Below are positions 7,142-16,371 of a stretch of DNA of 64,000 bases, piece by piece. Below the pieces are notes generated by a model. The model saw only the letters and a program-made list of their open reading frames with translations, was not told the origin of the DNA and ran no database searches. Source of the DNA: an uncultured Spartobacteria bacterium (GTDB lineage Bacteria; Verrucomicrobiota; Verrucomicrobiia; Chthoniobacterales; JAATET01); the NCBI GenBank assembly GCA_937901895.1, contig CALGTD010000202.1:29416-93415 (forward strand). Reading direction: 5' to 3'. The translations under genes and the position numbers were made by a program. The stretch's first letter is position 1, and every line of letters begins with the position of its first letter.

Positions 7142-8605
7142 TCAGCGCCGTGCGGAACCAGCACCGACGCCCGCCCCGAAGCGACGATTATGTAGGATAG
7201 CTGAGAGGTAGAGTCCTTTCCGCCTTGCCTCAGGGAATACGTTGGTCCGCCGATAAGCGATGGCCGGATTGCGTGAGTCAGGGGATGGCAACATGGGAGC
7301 CGCGAGCAAAGGGGGGTGATCTGTGCTCAAAGCGGGGTTATAGAAGAACTGACCGGGTGCCAGTGACAGAATGGCGTCCCTATGCACTTTCGGCGCCTCA
7401 TAGAGCTTCACGGTTCCATCCCCGGTCTCTTCATCTTCTTTCCGAGTGGCTGTTATCGAGTAGCGGGCTTCGTTTCCAACCAGCTTCGAGAACCAATCAG
7501 CGGTCTGAGCGTCCCGTGGATTGTAGATCATGATGTTCGGAGAATTCGCCCTAACCTCGCTACCAAACCCTTCATAGCGACCCTCGAGTTGGGAGAGTGT
7601 CTGCACACCCAAGGTGAGCATGAAGCCGGTTGACCGCACCTTGCATATCCACTCTGCGAGACCGGAATCGATAAAGGCGCCTGCTTCATCCGCAATGCAG
7701 GACACGGGTCGCTGCAAGGGAATGCCTTTGGTCTGGAGATGACTCGACGTCGCTCGAAGGAGGTTGATGAGCATGTTGCCGATAGCAGCCATCTCGACGG
7801 GCTGGCTATCCACCGGCAAGCCAATGTAGACGACTGCCGCCATGTCGATTGCTCGTTCGATCGTAAAGCCAGGATTGTAGGAATTGATGGCCCAGTGTCG
7901 GAACTGTCCAAGGTAGTTCGTGAAACGACGAATGATTCGGGGAAACTCATCAGGTTCCTCCTTCCGCAAACGCATCACTTCGCCGTAGGGCTGATGTCCG
8001 TCCGGTCGAAGGATGGGCTGAATCACCCGTTCGAGGATGTCGATATTGTCGAGAAGGTAACGGAGATCGTTGATGCAATACTGGTAGCCGGTGGAATGGA
8101 GGGCGCGGATGAGGTTTCCGCATACCGCCCTCTGCATTTCAATGTAATACCCGCTGCCACTGGGGTCATTGCGATTGAGGGCACGCTTGGGATCCGAGTA
8201 GGCGTTTACGAAGGCCTCGGTGATAACGGAAATGGGAAGGATGCTCGATACAAACGGATTCCACGATGCGGTATGGCGGTCCCCATCCTGGAATGGCATC
8301 AACGTCATGAACGGCCTCTGCGCCTGCTTCGCGTAAAAATAAAGCTTGTTGAGCGTCCGCATGTCGCACTTTCCGTCGAGAAAGAACACGGGGCGTTTCT
8401 TGGACGCGTCGGAAAAAGCGAGAGAAAGCATGAACTCAGACTTTCCGAATCCGGTCGAACCGAGGACTAGGGCTGGACGCGACCGAACCACGTCATGCAC
8501 GTAAAGCGGTGCATTCCACGCATAGAGACGGCGCCCCATAAAGGTATATGAGAGACGGCGGTCATCGTCTGGAAGGCTTGAGACGATCAGGTCTTGGGTT
8601 GGCAT
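7142..8605 (-). CDS. Type IV coupling protein-like ATPase (VirD4/TraD family)
   Basis: 487 residues, ATG at 8605. Walker A GSTGFGKS at residues 49-56; Walker B CIADEAG at about 303-309; the arginine/glutamine region LTLGVQTLSQLEGRY follows at about 330. This is the RecA-like fold of VirD4/TraD/TrwB proteins, which recruit the DNA-relaxase complex and pump DNA into the transfer channel. Unlike most members it has no N-terminal membrane helices; only about 45 residues precede Walker A, so it must be soluble or tethered by a partner. Residues 12-34 are duplicated, inverted, at 6696-6761. It is the first gene of a minus-strand operon with pilin-like genes, divergent from the VirB4 operon. Confidence 0.85.
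   Translation of the reverse strand: MPTQDLIVSSLPDDDRRLSYTFMGRRLYAWNAPLYVHDVVRSRPALVLGSTGFGKSEFMLSLAFSDASKKRPVFFLDGKCDMRTLNKLYFYAKQAQRPFMTLMPFQDGDRHTASWNPFVSSILPISVITEAFVNAYSDPKRALNRNDPSGSGYYIEMQRAVCGNLIRALHSTGYQYCINDLRYLLDNIDILERVIQPILRPDGHQPYGEVMRLRKEEPDEFPRIIRRFTNYLGQFRHWAINSYNPGFTIERAIDMAAVVYIGLPVDSQPVEMAAIGNMLINLLRATSSHLQTKGIPLQRPVSCIADEAGAFIDSGLAEWICKVRSTGFMLTLGVQTLSQLEGRYEGFGSEVRANSPNIMIYNPRDAQTADWFSKLVGNEARYSITATRKEDEETGDGTVKLYEAPKVHRDAILSLAPGQFFYNPALSTDHPPLLAAPMLPSPDSRNPAIAYRRTNVFPEARRKGLYLSAILHNRRFGAGVGAGSARR
8505..8570 (-). repeat. 66-bp segment of coupling-protein gene duplicated in inverse orientation (copy B)
   Basis: Codons 12-34 of the coupling-protein gene. The reverse complement recurs at 6696-6761 with 61 of 66 identities. 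Because both copies lie in one minus-strand transcription unit, a read-through mRNA would contain two complementary segments 1743 bases apart. Confidence 0.9.
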
Positions 8606-8645
8606 CGGCTATGGGAATAACATCTCGGGATGAGACGATATCCCA

Positions 8646-8674
8646 AAGGTAGGTCGTCTATGGGAGAGCGCCAA
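8646..8674 (-). promoter_or_regulatory. Promoter of coupling-protein gene
   Basis: Minus strand TTGGCG (8669-8674), 17-base spacer, TACCTT (8646-8651). It predicts a leader of about 34 bases before the ATG at 8605. Confidence 0.55.
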
Positions 8675-8701
8675 TATCTCCAGAAAGTAAAAATGAGCCG
8701 G

Positions 8702-8730
8702 TTGACCGAACCCCGCTAACGACACACCCT
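8702..8730 (+). promoter_or_regulatory. Promoter of the 644-aa gene / VirB4 operon (leaderless)
   Basis: TTGACC (8702-8707), 17-base spacer containing CTAACG, then CACCCT (8725-8730) as the -10 position. The hexamer ends seven bases before the ATG at 8737. The -35 is good and the -10 is poor, so the call rests on the repeated pattern seen at other genes in this window. Confidence 0.45.
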
Positions 8731-8736
8731 CCCGAC

Positions 8737-10671
8737 ATGGATCTAAATCGCTACCCCGCATTGGTCGCATTCATGAAGAAATGCGGCGTTGCCGATCCGT
8801 TTGCGGAAGAGCGTTTCTGCGGATACCTGCCAAAGCCGGTCGCTATGGCTCGTGTGGCTGTCTGGTCGGCGATTTCCGACAAATATCGGCTGACGCATGC
8901 TTTTACTGCCGGGCAGATCACGACGATCGTCGACGCGGCGCCAGTGATTGTCGGAAAGCCCAGGATGGATGAACTCGACAAAGTCACGAACATCGAGGGG
9001 GTGGCCAGCATTGTAGACGCCCATCATAAGAGCTGGTGGAAGGGCATTTCAGCAGCCGCTCAATGGTGGAGCCTGCGGATGGCGGTTGGCTCGAACGATC
9101 TGACCTCGTCGATGCGCAATTCAGGGATCGAGGATCATGAAGCCGCGGCGCTTGCGCTAACAGCATGGCATCAGGAAGCCGGGCATATTCATCCGGACAT
9201 GGGCAATGCCCGAACCTCGGAGTATTCGATCGAAGCACTCGTCGCCCGAATCCGGCATGGAGCGCGGGTGTTGGCAGAGCGGCCGGACAAACGCGCCAGC
9301 ACCATCATGGACATGACTTGGAACGGCAAGATCGAATGGGTCGCCGGGCTGATGGATGTCGCAGATTTTGAACGCGAGCATATCCCGTCGAATTTGCCGG
9401 TAGAGCCCAAGAAGGAGAATGTGGGGCTATATGCGTTTGTTGGACCTCGGTCCATTACAGATTACGAGAGCCTTTCCTTGGGCAACAACTCGCGTGGTGC
9501 CAACGAGTCGCTGGAAGGCTTTTTGCAGCGCACGCCGATGGGAAGCTTCGTGGCGATACAGGCATCAAAGTGGTTGAAGTCGCTGCCTGACAGTGAAGCG
9601 GATGGGATTTACGCGGCAGCGCTTACCGGGTATCAGCAGGCCCTCGAGTTTTATAGTCCCATTATTACGCCGAACGTCTCGATAACCGATGTTGCGAGGG
9701 TTGCGAAGATGGAACAGCTCGAAGCGGCGAAAAGCTGTGGAGGGGTGCAAATGGACCTGGGCATTGTGCCGGCGGCAGAGCCGAAGTCTCGATCCCAGAT
9801 CGTTGAACAGCTGCTCGGAGAGTTAGAGCCATACGTGGCGAGTCGGTTCGCTGCGTTCGCTGCGGACACGTGGATGTTCAAGGCTCTACAGATGGAGTCA
9901 AAGTCTGCCCATCTGATCGTGAATGAGGAGGCCGTTGCGCTTCGAAAAAGACTCGAAACGCTCGCCATGCAGTATGAAGCAAACGGTCTCAGCCGGGAGA
10001 AGGCGTTGAAACTTGCATCCTCTGATCTCTTGGTAATCGAGCGAGAGGAGGCGGGTGCGGATGTCACGGCGGCCGAAGACCATTACCTCGCGTCTCTAAT
10101 TGAGGGTGCTGAGGAGAGCCTTCGCCGAGGTCAGCGAGTGAGCCTTGATGCCAAGGTGGGCGATGGGGAAACCGAGGCCTACAACTTTTACCCGGAGGAC
10201 ATGCGACAGGACCTGTCGGAATTCGATCCGGAGGCCTCGCCGTATTATGCCGAACCGGAGCCGGCGGTGCCATTTGCGGTTGGGGAAATGGATCCAGATC
10301 GCGATGGGCACGTTGTCTCCTTCGCCAGCCGCTACCAAAAGCTTCACGACACACTGGCGAAGAAGGGCAAGAATCGCGGCGTCCAAGTGCTTGCGGGCCT
10401 TGCGAAAGCTCAGACTCCAACTGTTGAGCGACTTCGCCAGGCTATCGACGACATTCGCGAGACCTTCGGCGTGACAGAGGCGACAACGGCGTATGTCAGG
10501 ATGCTTCGCGTTGCGGTTGCCCACGTTTATCGCGGGAAAAAGCTCAATGTCCTGTCGGACGGCGCCTCGGATATGTTCAAAGGGGTGGGAGAGAGCATTG
10601 TCGAGAACGTCTATAAGACAGCTGTCACTACCCGAGAGAAATCATCGGGTGGCGACGGTGTCGGGAAGTAG
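8737..10671 (+). CDS. Large unknown protein of the transfer module, 644 aa
   Basis: I do not recognise a family. It starts at the ATG at 8737 with a promoter immediately upstream. There is no signal peptide and no membrane segment. The N-terminal half is rich in Trp, His and Met (HHKSWWKG, AAQWW, LTAWHQEAGH). The middle holds long helical stretches, and residues 470-525 are acidic and probably flexible. It is the first gene of the plus-strand operon that continues with VirB4, an exported 866-residue protein and a lipoprotein. A large cytoplasmic protein at this place in a conjugation operon could be a substrate-recognition or relaxase-like component, but no catalytic Tyr/His-triad motif is visible. 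Confidence 0.7.
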   Translation: MDLNRYPALVAFMKKCGVADPFAEERFCGYLPKPVAMARVAVWSAISDKYRLTHAFTAGQITTIVDAAPVIVGKPRMDELDKVTNIEGVASIVDAHHKSWWKGISAAAQWWSLRMAVGSNDLTSSMRNSGIEDHEAAALALTAWHQEAGHIHPDMGNARTSEYSIEALVARIRHGARVLAERPDKRASTIMDMTWNGKIEWVAGLMDVADFEREHIPSNLPVEPKKENVGLYAFVGPRSITDYESLSLGNNSRGANESLEGFLQRTPMGSFVAIQASKWLKSLPDSEADGIYAAALTGYQQALEFYSPIITPNVSITDVARVAKMEQLEAAKSCGGVQMDLGIVPAAEPKSRSQIVEQLLGELEPYVASRFAAFAADTWMFKALQMESKSAHLIVNEEAVALRKRLETLAMQYEANGLSREKALKLASSDLLVIEREEAGADVTAAEDHYLASLIEGAEESLRRGQRVSLDAKVGDGETEAYNFYPEDMRQDLSEFDPEASPYYAEPEPAVPFAVGEMDPDRDGHVVSFASRYQKLHDTLAKKGKNRGVQVLAGLAKAQTPTVERLRQAIDDIRETFGVTEATTAYVRMLRVAVAHVYRGKKLNVLSDGASDMFKGVGESIVENVYKTAVTTREKSSGGDGVGK

Positions 10672-10727
10672 TTCCTGAATATGCCTGCGCCCCTTGGCGT
10701 TGAGCCTTGGGATGCCTATCGTGGTTC

Positions 10728-13340
10728 ATGGCGCGCAAAGGCCGTTACTACGATATCGAGAACGATGTGCCATACCGGCAAGTAGTGGGACCCTACGTGC
10801 AGGACGTATGGGCGTTCACCCATTTCTTCCTCGAGCTCCGCGGCCCTGCCATGGAGTCCCTTTCGGTCTCGCAGATGGTAGGTGTCCAGAAAGCGATCGT
10901 GGAGATTTTGTCGTCTCTACCTGAGGAAATCTTCCAGATCCAAGCCAGCTACAGCACTGCGGGAGATTTCAAACCGCTCATCACGCAGCATGTCGACTTC
11001 AGCAGCGATAATGTCCAGATCGCAAACTACCTGCGCGAGCAACGAACTCTGAAGCTCCTCCAAGAATGTCATAATCGAAAGATTGTTCGGCCGACATCCC
11101 TCTTGGTTCTCAGTTGTGCGCCGCCGGATGCGCTACCGAAAACGACAACCAAGGTGGAGCGATTGAGGCTCATGCGCAGAATCCCGACAAAAGAGATGAC
11201 TCAACGTGCCCATGAGCTGCTGCGTATCTCCCGTCAAATCGTTTCTGAATGCCTCGCGAAAGTCGGTGTGACCGTCGTCCCTTGGACGGCCGTTGAAGTC
11301 GCAGACTATTTATACAACCTGTTCAATCCCCGTCTCGCACAGGATATCCCGCTCATCTACGACCCGGAGATTACGCCATTTAATGACGCGTGGTTGCGTC
11401 AGAACTGGGAGCTTCAAGACGAGTGCTGGAAGGTCGGGGCGGGGGATTACCAGACCTTTCACGGGTTCGTGTCCATGAACGATGAGCCGCGCGAATCAGT
11501 GCCCGGCATCATCAGGATTCTCACGACGAACGGCCCAGTCCGGAACGTCCGCGTAGTCACAAACATCCGGCGTGTGGATCGGGTGAAGGAGCAGGATGAT
11601 CTTCGCAGCAAGCTCGATAAAACGCTGACAGCAATGCGGGACACGACGACGATTTACGACAAAATCTTCGACCCCCGACGTAAATCCGATCCCAACCTCA
11701 TGCAGTTCAATGTTCATGAGGATGAAACCGCAAAGTCGATTCGGGACGTCTTGCGTGAGCTAACGGTCGGTTCCGGTTTCAACGTGGTCGCGCAAGTGGT
11801 TGCTCATACATGGGCGGACACGAAAGAAGAACTCGAGCTGAACCGCCGACTGCTTTTGGCACAGATGAGCGGAATGGGGTCTGCGGTTGGCGTGATCGAG
11901 TCGTTCCCGACGTATTTTGTGACGCTCTCCTCCTTGCCTGGTGCAGTGGAACAGCAATTCCGGGCACGAAAGGTGCGCGCAAAGATGGCAGCGGATCTCA
12001 TGCCTTTGGATTGCGGATTGATCGGCAACGATCCGCCTGTAGCCCTCTTCAAGACAGCGGCTGGGGGAATGTTTCCTCTGGATCTCTTTTCTAAAACCGA
12101 TGTGACCGCACCAATGACGATGGTCAGCGGATCGACCGGAACGGGAAAGAGCTTCCTCGTGAATCAGATTTGCCTTCAACACATAGTTGGCGATCCGATT
12201 GTCCTGATTCTCGACGTCGGTGGCAGTTACCGGCGTCAAACGGATTTGATGGGAGGGAAGACGGTCGCCTTCGATTTTAACAACCCATTTTGCTTCAACC
12301 CGTTTCAGGTCTACGGCGCAAATGCTGATGGAACCCCTCGGACTCCGACACCGGGAGAGCGAGCGAAGGTTGCTGCGTGCATCGAAGCGCTTTTGGTTCC
12401 ACCCGATGACCCTCAGGCGATGCTCGATGCCGAGTCGATCTCCGTGATCGATACGTGCATCGAGCAGACGTTCCATCATGCAGTGTCGACGGGCAGCAAG
12501 CTCGTGAGACTATCCGATTTTCATTCAAAACTGACGGCTCATTCGGGTGTCGGCCAGCAGTTGGCTTTGAGGCTGTCGCCGTTCTTACGGAACAAGCCGT
12601 ATGGGATGTGGATTGATGGTCCGACGCAAATCGATCTCGAGACGCACTTCCTAAATCTCGATCTGAAGGGAATCAAAAAAGATCGTCGGCTGTGTGCGGC
12701 GATGATTCCGATTCTCGTGAATTATATCGAGGACATCATCCTGAAGAATCCCGCCCAGCGAAAAATCGTCATTATGGACGAGCTCTGGGATCTCATCACA
12801 AACAGCCGCCTGATAAACTTCGTTGTCGAGGCGTGGAAGACATTCCGCAAGGAGGGCGCTGCGGTCATTGGTTCAACGCAAAGTCTTGGCGGAGACATTG
12901 CCGACAGCCCAGTGGCTGACGCGATCATTGGAAACACGCATACCTGGTTCCTCCTTAACCAAGGCGCCAAGGAGCACCTTGAACGTGCATGCAAGATTCT
13001 CAACCTCACAGAGGGACAACGAGAAATCCTCTCCAACACGAAGTATCGCGCGTCGATCAACGCGAAGGGGGAGATGGAGAATTATCGTAGTTGTTTGATG
13101 GTGCGCGGTGCGAGCAGCGCGAATGCATTGTCAGGAGAGATTCTGATTGAGGCGACGCCGGCGGAATACTGGCTCAACACAACAGATCCGGATGAAATCG
13201 CGCTCTTCCGGAAAACAGAAAAGGCGTTCGATGGTGACCTCCTGCGAACCGTTGAACATCTCGCGAAGAAATACCCGTATGGGGTAGTCGCGCAACGGCA
13301 GATCGAGGAGGATAAAAGGAGGTCGCTGGTGCTTGTATGA
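10728..13340 (+). CDS. virB4: VirB4/TraC-type conjugation ATPase
   Basis: 870 residues from the ATG at 10728 (MARKGRYYDIENDVPY); a TTG seven codons upstream is less likely. Walker A SGSTGTGKS at about 466-474 and Walker B KIVIMDELWDL at about 680-690 are intact. The STQSLGGDI segment after Walker B corresponds to the conserved glutamine motif. The 450-residue N-terminal part fits the VirB4 domain that contacts the membrane complex. VirB4 powers pilus assembly and substrate transfer and is the universal marker of type IV secretion. It follows the 644-aa gene, and its stop overlaps the next start as ATGA. Confidence 0.9.
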   Translation: MARKGRYYDIENDVPYRQVVGPYVQDVWAFTHFFLELRGPAMESLSVSQMVGVQKAIVEILSSLPEEIFQIQASYSTAGDFKPLITQHVDFSSDNVQIANYLREQRTLKLLQECHNRKIVRPTSLLVLSCAPPDALPKTTTKVERLRLMRRIPTKEMTQRAHELLRISRQIVSECLAKVGVTVVPWTAVEVADYLYNLFNPRLAQDIPLIYDPEITPFNDAWLRQNWELQDECWKVGAGDYQTFHGFVSMNDEPRESVPGIIRILTTNGPVRNVRVVTNIRRVDRVKEQDDLRSKLDKTLTAMRDTTTIYDKIFDPRRKSDPNLMQFNVHEDETAKSIRDVLRELTVGSGFNVVAQVVAHTWADTKEELELNRRLLLAQMSGMGSAVGVIESFPTYFVTLSSLPGAVEQQFRARKVRAKMAADLMPLDCGLIGNDPPVALFKTAAGGMFPLDLFSKTDVTAPMTMVSGSTGTGKSFLVNQICLQHIVGDPIVLILDVGGSYRRQTDLMGGKTVAFDFNNPFCFNPFQVYGANADGTPRTPTPGERAKVAACIEALLVPPDDPQAMLDAESISVIDTCIEQTFHHAVSTGSKLVRLSDFHSKLTAHSGVGQQLALRLSPFLRNKPYGMWIDGPTQIDLETHFLNLDLKGIKKDRRLCAAMIPILVNYIEDIILKNPAQRKIVIMDELWDLITNSRLINFVVEAWKTFRKEGAAVIGSTQSLGGDIADSPVADAIIGNTHTWFLLNQGAKEHLERACKILNLTEGQREILSNTKYRASINAKGEMENYRSCLMVRGASSANALSGEILIEATPAEYWLNTTDPDEIALFRKTEKAFDGDLLRTVEHLAKKYPYGVVAQRQIEEDKRRSLVLV

Positions 13341-15937
13341 GGGCGACGATAACAATCACATTGTTGTGCGCGGTGGTTGTCACGGATGCAACCGCTCAGG
13401 AAACTTTAGGTCCTCGTGTATCGGTTGCTGCCTTTACCGAACTCGATGAAGATAACACCCTCTCCGTCTTTACCGATTCCGACCGGCTGTCGAAGGCGCT
13501 GATACGGGCCTCGGGCCAAAGAGATGCGGGGGTGTCGATCGCATTGCTCGACCAGGTTCTCCAGACGGCACTCAATTCCGATGAGGGTCATCGTCGTATT
13601 TGCGAAGACTTGAATCGAGGTGACAGCGCGTTGGTGGACGCAATGGTGAACGTCCTTTCGCTATATAACATCCGGGCGGACCAAGCTCGCGCATTGCTCG
13701 ACAAATGGGCGCGGCAGGGGCCGGACGATTACTTCCGTGGTATCATGTCCGGATCATTGAGTCGGCCGGAAGGCAGGGAAGCCTTGAGGCGCTACTACAT
13801 GGAAGTCGATGCGGATTGGACGAGATTGGTCGCAACGACTTTCGATATCGTCACAAGTGACTCGGATTGGAATCGCGCACTTCGCCAGGCGCTTATCAAC
13901 ACGCTGGGGAATACTCCGAACGTCGCAGATGAAATTCTAAGGCGTGCGGCGGAATCGCCATCGGGCCGGTGGAAGTTGATGCCATTGGCGAAACGACTGG
14001 TGGACGCTAAGGGCGCGATCGGCCGCGCACTTGTCAGTCCGACGATCGCACCACCTGCGTCGTATACCCAGGTCTGGAAGGCGGTGTCTGCGACGATTGC
14101 TGGTGATCCTCGCCTGTTGCGCGACTTTCGCGACCGGATGCTCACGATCTCAGGCATCCGAGCGGATGTCGACGGGCTGCTGATTCCGGCAATGAGAGCG
14201 GACGCCGAGGAGGCAAAGTCCGCGCCAGAAGATTCCTTCTTGGCAGGGATTGTAAGAGCGGCGGAAGACCCTGCGTCTCGCGCTGGAGCGGCATTTCAGC
14301 AGCTCGTGCCGAAGGAAAAGCATCCTGGGGCGTATGTCGGCAGTTCGGATGTAGCAGACAGCCGAGGTATCAGCACATTTGCAACGGCGCTCGTTAGGAG
14401 CGTGGAGAACTCAGAGGGGTGGCGCTCGTGGGTGCTTTGGTATCTGACGCGACCGGCAGAGGTCGTTGCGTCGGCAACGCGTAATGCGATCGGTGTTGCG
14501 CTCGCGAACACACCTGCGCTTGCGGAAGAGATGATTCAGAAATCACCTCTTTTTAGTAACGAGTTTGAGCCAGCGCTGGCGGCGGCGGGCGGCTATTCGT
14601 TCTACGATGAACCGGCGACTCTTTATACGAAAGTCGCGGAGGGCGAGGTAGCTCCGGAAGCGTTGATGCGATACAGCAATGCCGTTGCCGCGGTCCTCTC
14701 TGCGAACGAAGTCTTATGGGCGGCGGCGATGAAGGGGGCCAAGGAACGACCGGATGGGATCGTTCGAAAGCTGGTGACCGCGACGATTGAAAGCGCACCG
14801 GAAACCGCTGCTGTGTGGGCAAGGACATGCGTCGTGAACGATTCGGTGCTGGGAAACGCCTTCATCGGCTGGTTGGTCAAAGAGGGCAAAGCGCCGAATC
14901 GGAATACCGCGATTGCTTGGCTGTCAGCGCTGAGTAATGCCGTGGCAGAAAACAAGATCGTTGGGAACGTCGATCTGGCGAGGTTCAAGTCGTTCTTTTG
15001 CGAGTTTGCGGCGACACCGGAAGGTTGGCCCCTCGTGTGGCGGCGACTCGCCATCGAAAGTATTTCCGTGCCGAGCGCACTACGTTCGGATCTGGTGCAA
15101 CAGGCGCTAAAAGAGCCGGACTTGTTTTGGAAACTGCACGGACGTTTGTGTGCGATCGAGAGTCCGATGACGCGTGCGATCAGAGCAAAAACGATCTACG
15201 TCCTCAATAACACCGACGTCGACACGATGCTCCTCGACGAAGTTGCGTTGCAGAACCCGGCGGCGGCAGATGCAGTGTCAGCAGTATGGGAGTCCTTGCT
15301 GGATCAAGAGAGCCCGGTGATGACGACCTATGCGGCAGCAATGTCGGAAGGAGTCGTCCGATCTACGTGGTTTGTCTATGGGACAGCGATTCTCGGACGA
15401 TTGCTCGATGACCCCCAACTGTGGGATTTGTGTAGTGCGGCGGCCAAGGCGGATCTTGATGTCAACTCACCGGAGCAAGCCCGAAGGGTGCTCCTTGCGG
15501 ACAAGGAAAAGGCGGTGAGATTCGTCCGCGATGTTCTCTCGTATCCGGATGTTCTCAGCGCATGGGCTGAGGAAGTGAAATACGGAGTCCTCTTTGACAA
15601 CCGCGCGGACATCATGGCCGGCTTCATCAAGTCTCGCCAGGAATGTATGATCGAGTGGAAGAAGGCGATCGCTCAACTCGTTCTCCGTGATCCAGGAATA
15701 GCGAGGGTCTTCGTGGAAGCGCTTCAGGCAAGACGCACAGGCGATCAGCAATGGAATGGTGCTGTAAGTGATCTGCGGGCAAAGATTGCGCGGGTCGTCG
15801 TAGATGACCGGGTGTTTTTCGAGCAACTTCTAGCATATCCCACGCAGACATTCGCGGAATCATTGGAGGCACTAGCCGATTCCAAACTCGGTTCCTACAA
15901 TGGGACATGGTTCACCGTTCCATCATCTTCATTGTGA
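13337..15937 (+). CDS. Exported 866-aa helical protein of the transfer module
   Basis: Starts with ATG overlapping the virB4 stop by 4 bases. Residues 1-21 form a signal peptide (TITITLLCAVVVTDATAQ). The rest, almost entirely helical in appearance, contains loosely repeated segments with W, LV..A and R..L patterns, like a periplasmic alpha-solenoid. There is no outer-membrane beta signature and few cysteines. I do not recognise the family. Tight coupling to virB4 and a downstream lipoprotein place it in the cell-envelope part of the transfer apparatus, perhaps as a periplasmic scaffold replacing the absent VirB8-B10 core. That role is inference only. Confidence 0.7.
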   Translation: MRATITITLLCAVVVTDATAQETLGPRVSVAAFTELDEDNTLSVFTDSDRLSKALIRASGQRDAGVSIALLDQVLQTALNSDEGHRRICEDLNRGDSALVDAMVNVLSLYNIRADQARALLDKWARQGPDDYFRGIMSGSLSRPEGREALRRYYMEVDADWTRLVATTFDIVTSDSDWNRALRQALINTLGNTPNVADEILRRAAESPSGRWKLMPLAKRLVDAKGAIGRALVSPTIAPPASYTQVWKAVSATIAGDPRLLRDFRDRMLTISGIRADVDGLLIPAMRADAEEAKSAPEDSFLAGIVRAAEDPASRAGAAFQQLVPKEKHPGAYVGSSDVADSRGISTFATALVRSVENSEGWRSWVLWYLTRPAEVVASATRNAIGVALANTPALAEEMIQKSPLFSNEFEPALAAAGGYSFYDEPATLYTKVAEGEVAPEALMRYSNAVAAVLSANEVLWAAAMKGAKERPDGIVRKLVTATIESAPETAAVWARTCVVNDSVLGNAFIGWLVKEGKAPNRNTAIAWLSALSNAVAENKIVGNVDLARFKSFFCEFAATPEGWPLVWRRLAIESISVPSALRSDLVQQALKEPDLFWKLHGRLCAIESPMTRAIRAKTIYVLNNTDVDTMLLDEVALQNPAAADAVSAVWESLLDQESPVMTTYAAAMSEGVVRSTWFVYGTAILGRLLDDPQLWDLCSAAAKADLDVNSPEQARRVLLADKEKAVRFVRDVLSYPDVLSAWAEEVKYGVLFDNRADIMAGFIKSRQECMIEWKKAIAQLVLRDPGIARVFVEALQARRTGDQQWNGAVSDLRAKIARVVVDDRVFFEQLLAYPTQTFAESLEALADSKLGSYNGTWFTVPSSSL

Positions 15938-16371
15938 GCCTGGCTCTCGTGGGGTGTCAGACGCCCGACTATGCTCAACGGGATAGCACGACGCAGATCG
16001 CAGCGGACAATGTGATCCGATATGGATCGATCGGAGGTGCGGGTGTCGGTGGTTATTTCGCCGGTAGGGAAATAGGCGGCAACGTGGAATCGGGCGTCAT
16101 GGGAGCGACCGCCGGCGCGGGGTTGGCATACGGGTTGAATAAGATGATCGATTGGTTCCGAGGACGTGCCTACAAGAACGGCAAACTGGACGGCGCCGCC
16201 GAAGCCCGTGCGGAGATCCTGAAGGATATGTGGGAGAGGGAGGCCGTCTACGGCATCTCAGATGACAAAAAGAAGCGGGAAGTGCGCACCCGTCGCGTCT
16301 ACGTGCCTGAACGAACGGTGAATGGCGTTGTTCTTGCCGGCGGCTATCAGACCGTCGAGGTCGTCTACTAG
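15907..16371 (+). CDS. Glycine-zipper lipoprotein
   Basis: 154 residues. A lipobox LVGC near residue 17 predicts lipid attachment after signal peptidase II. Residues 40-75 form a glycine-zipper-like stretch (GSIGGAGVGGYFAGREIGGN), as in small outer-membrane or core-complex lipoproteins that pack helices in a membrane. The C-terminus is charged (KKKREVRTRRVYVPERT) and probably periplasmic. The start overlaps the preceding gene by 31 bases. VirB7-like lipoproteins stabilise the conjugation outer-membrane pore; this one is longer but may play the same role. The gene converges with the exonuclease gene, with a 4-base overlap of the ends. Confidence 0.75.
   Translation: MVHRSIIFIVSLALVGCQTPDYAQRDSTTQIAADNVIRYGSIGGAGVGGYFAGREIGGNVESGVMGATAGAGLAYGLNKMIDWFRGRAYKNGKLDGAAEARAEILKDMWEREAVYGISDDKKKREVRTRRVYVPERTVNGVVLAGGYQTVEVVY

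Noticed and set aside
10681..10785. Short frame MPAPLGVEPWDAYRG... before virB4
   Set aside because: Thirty-four codons with no coding support, overlapping the virB4 start; it is better explained as leader sequence.
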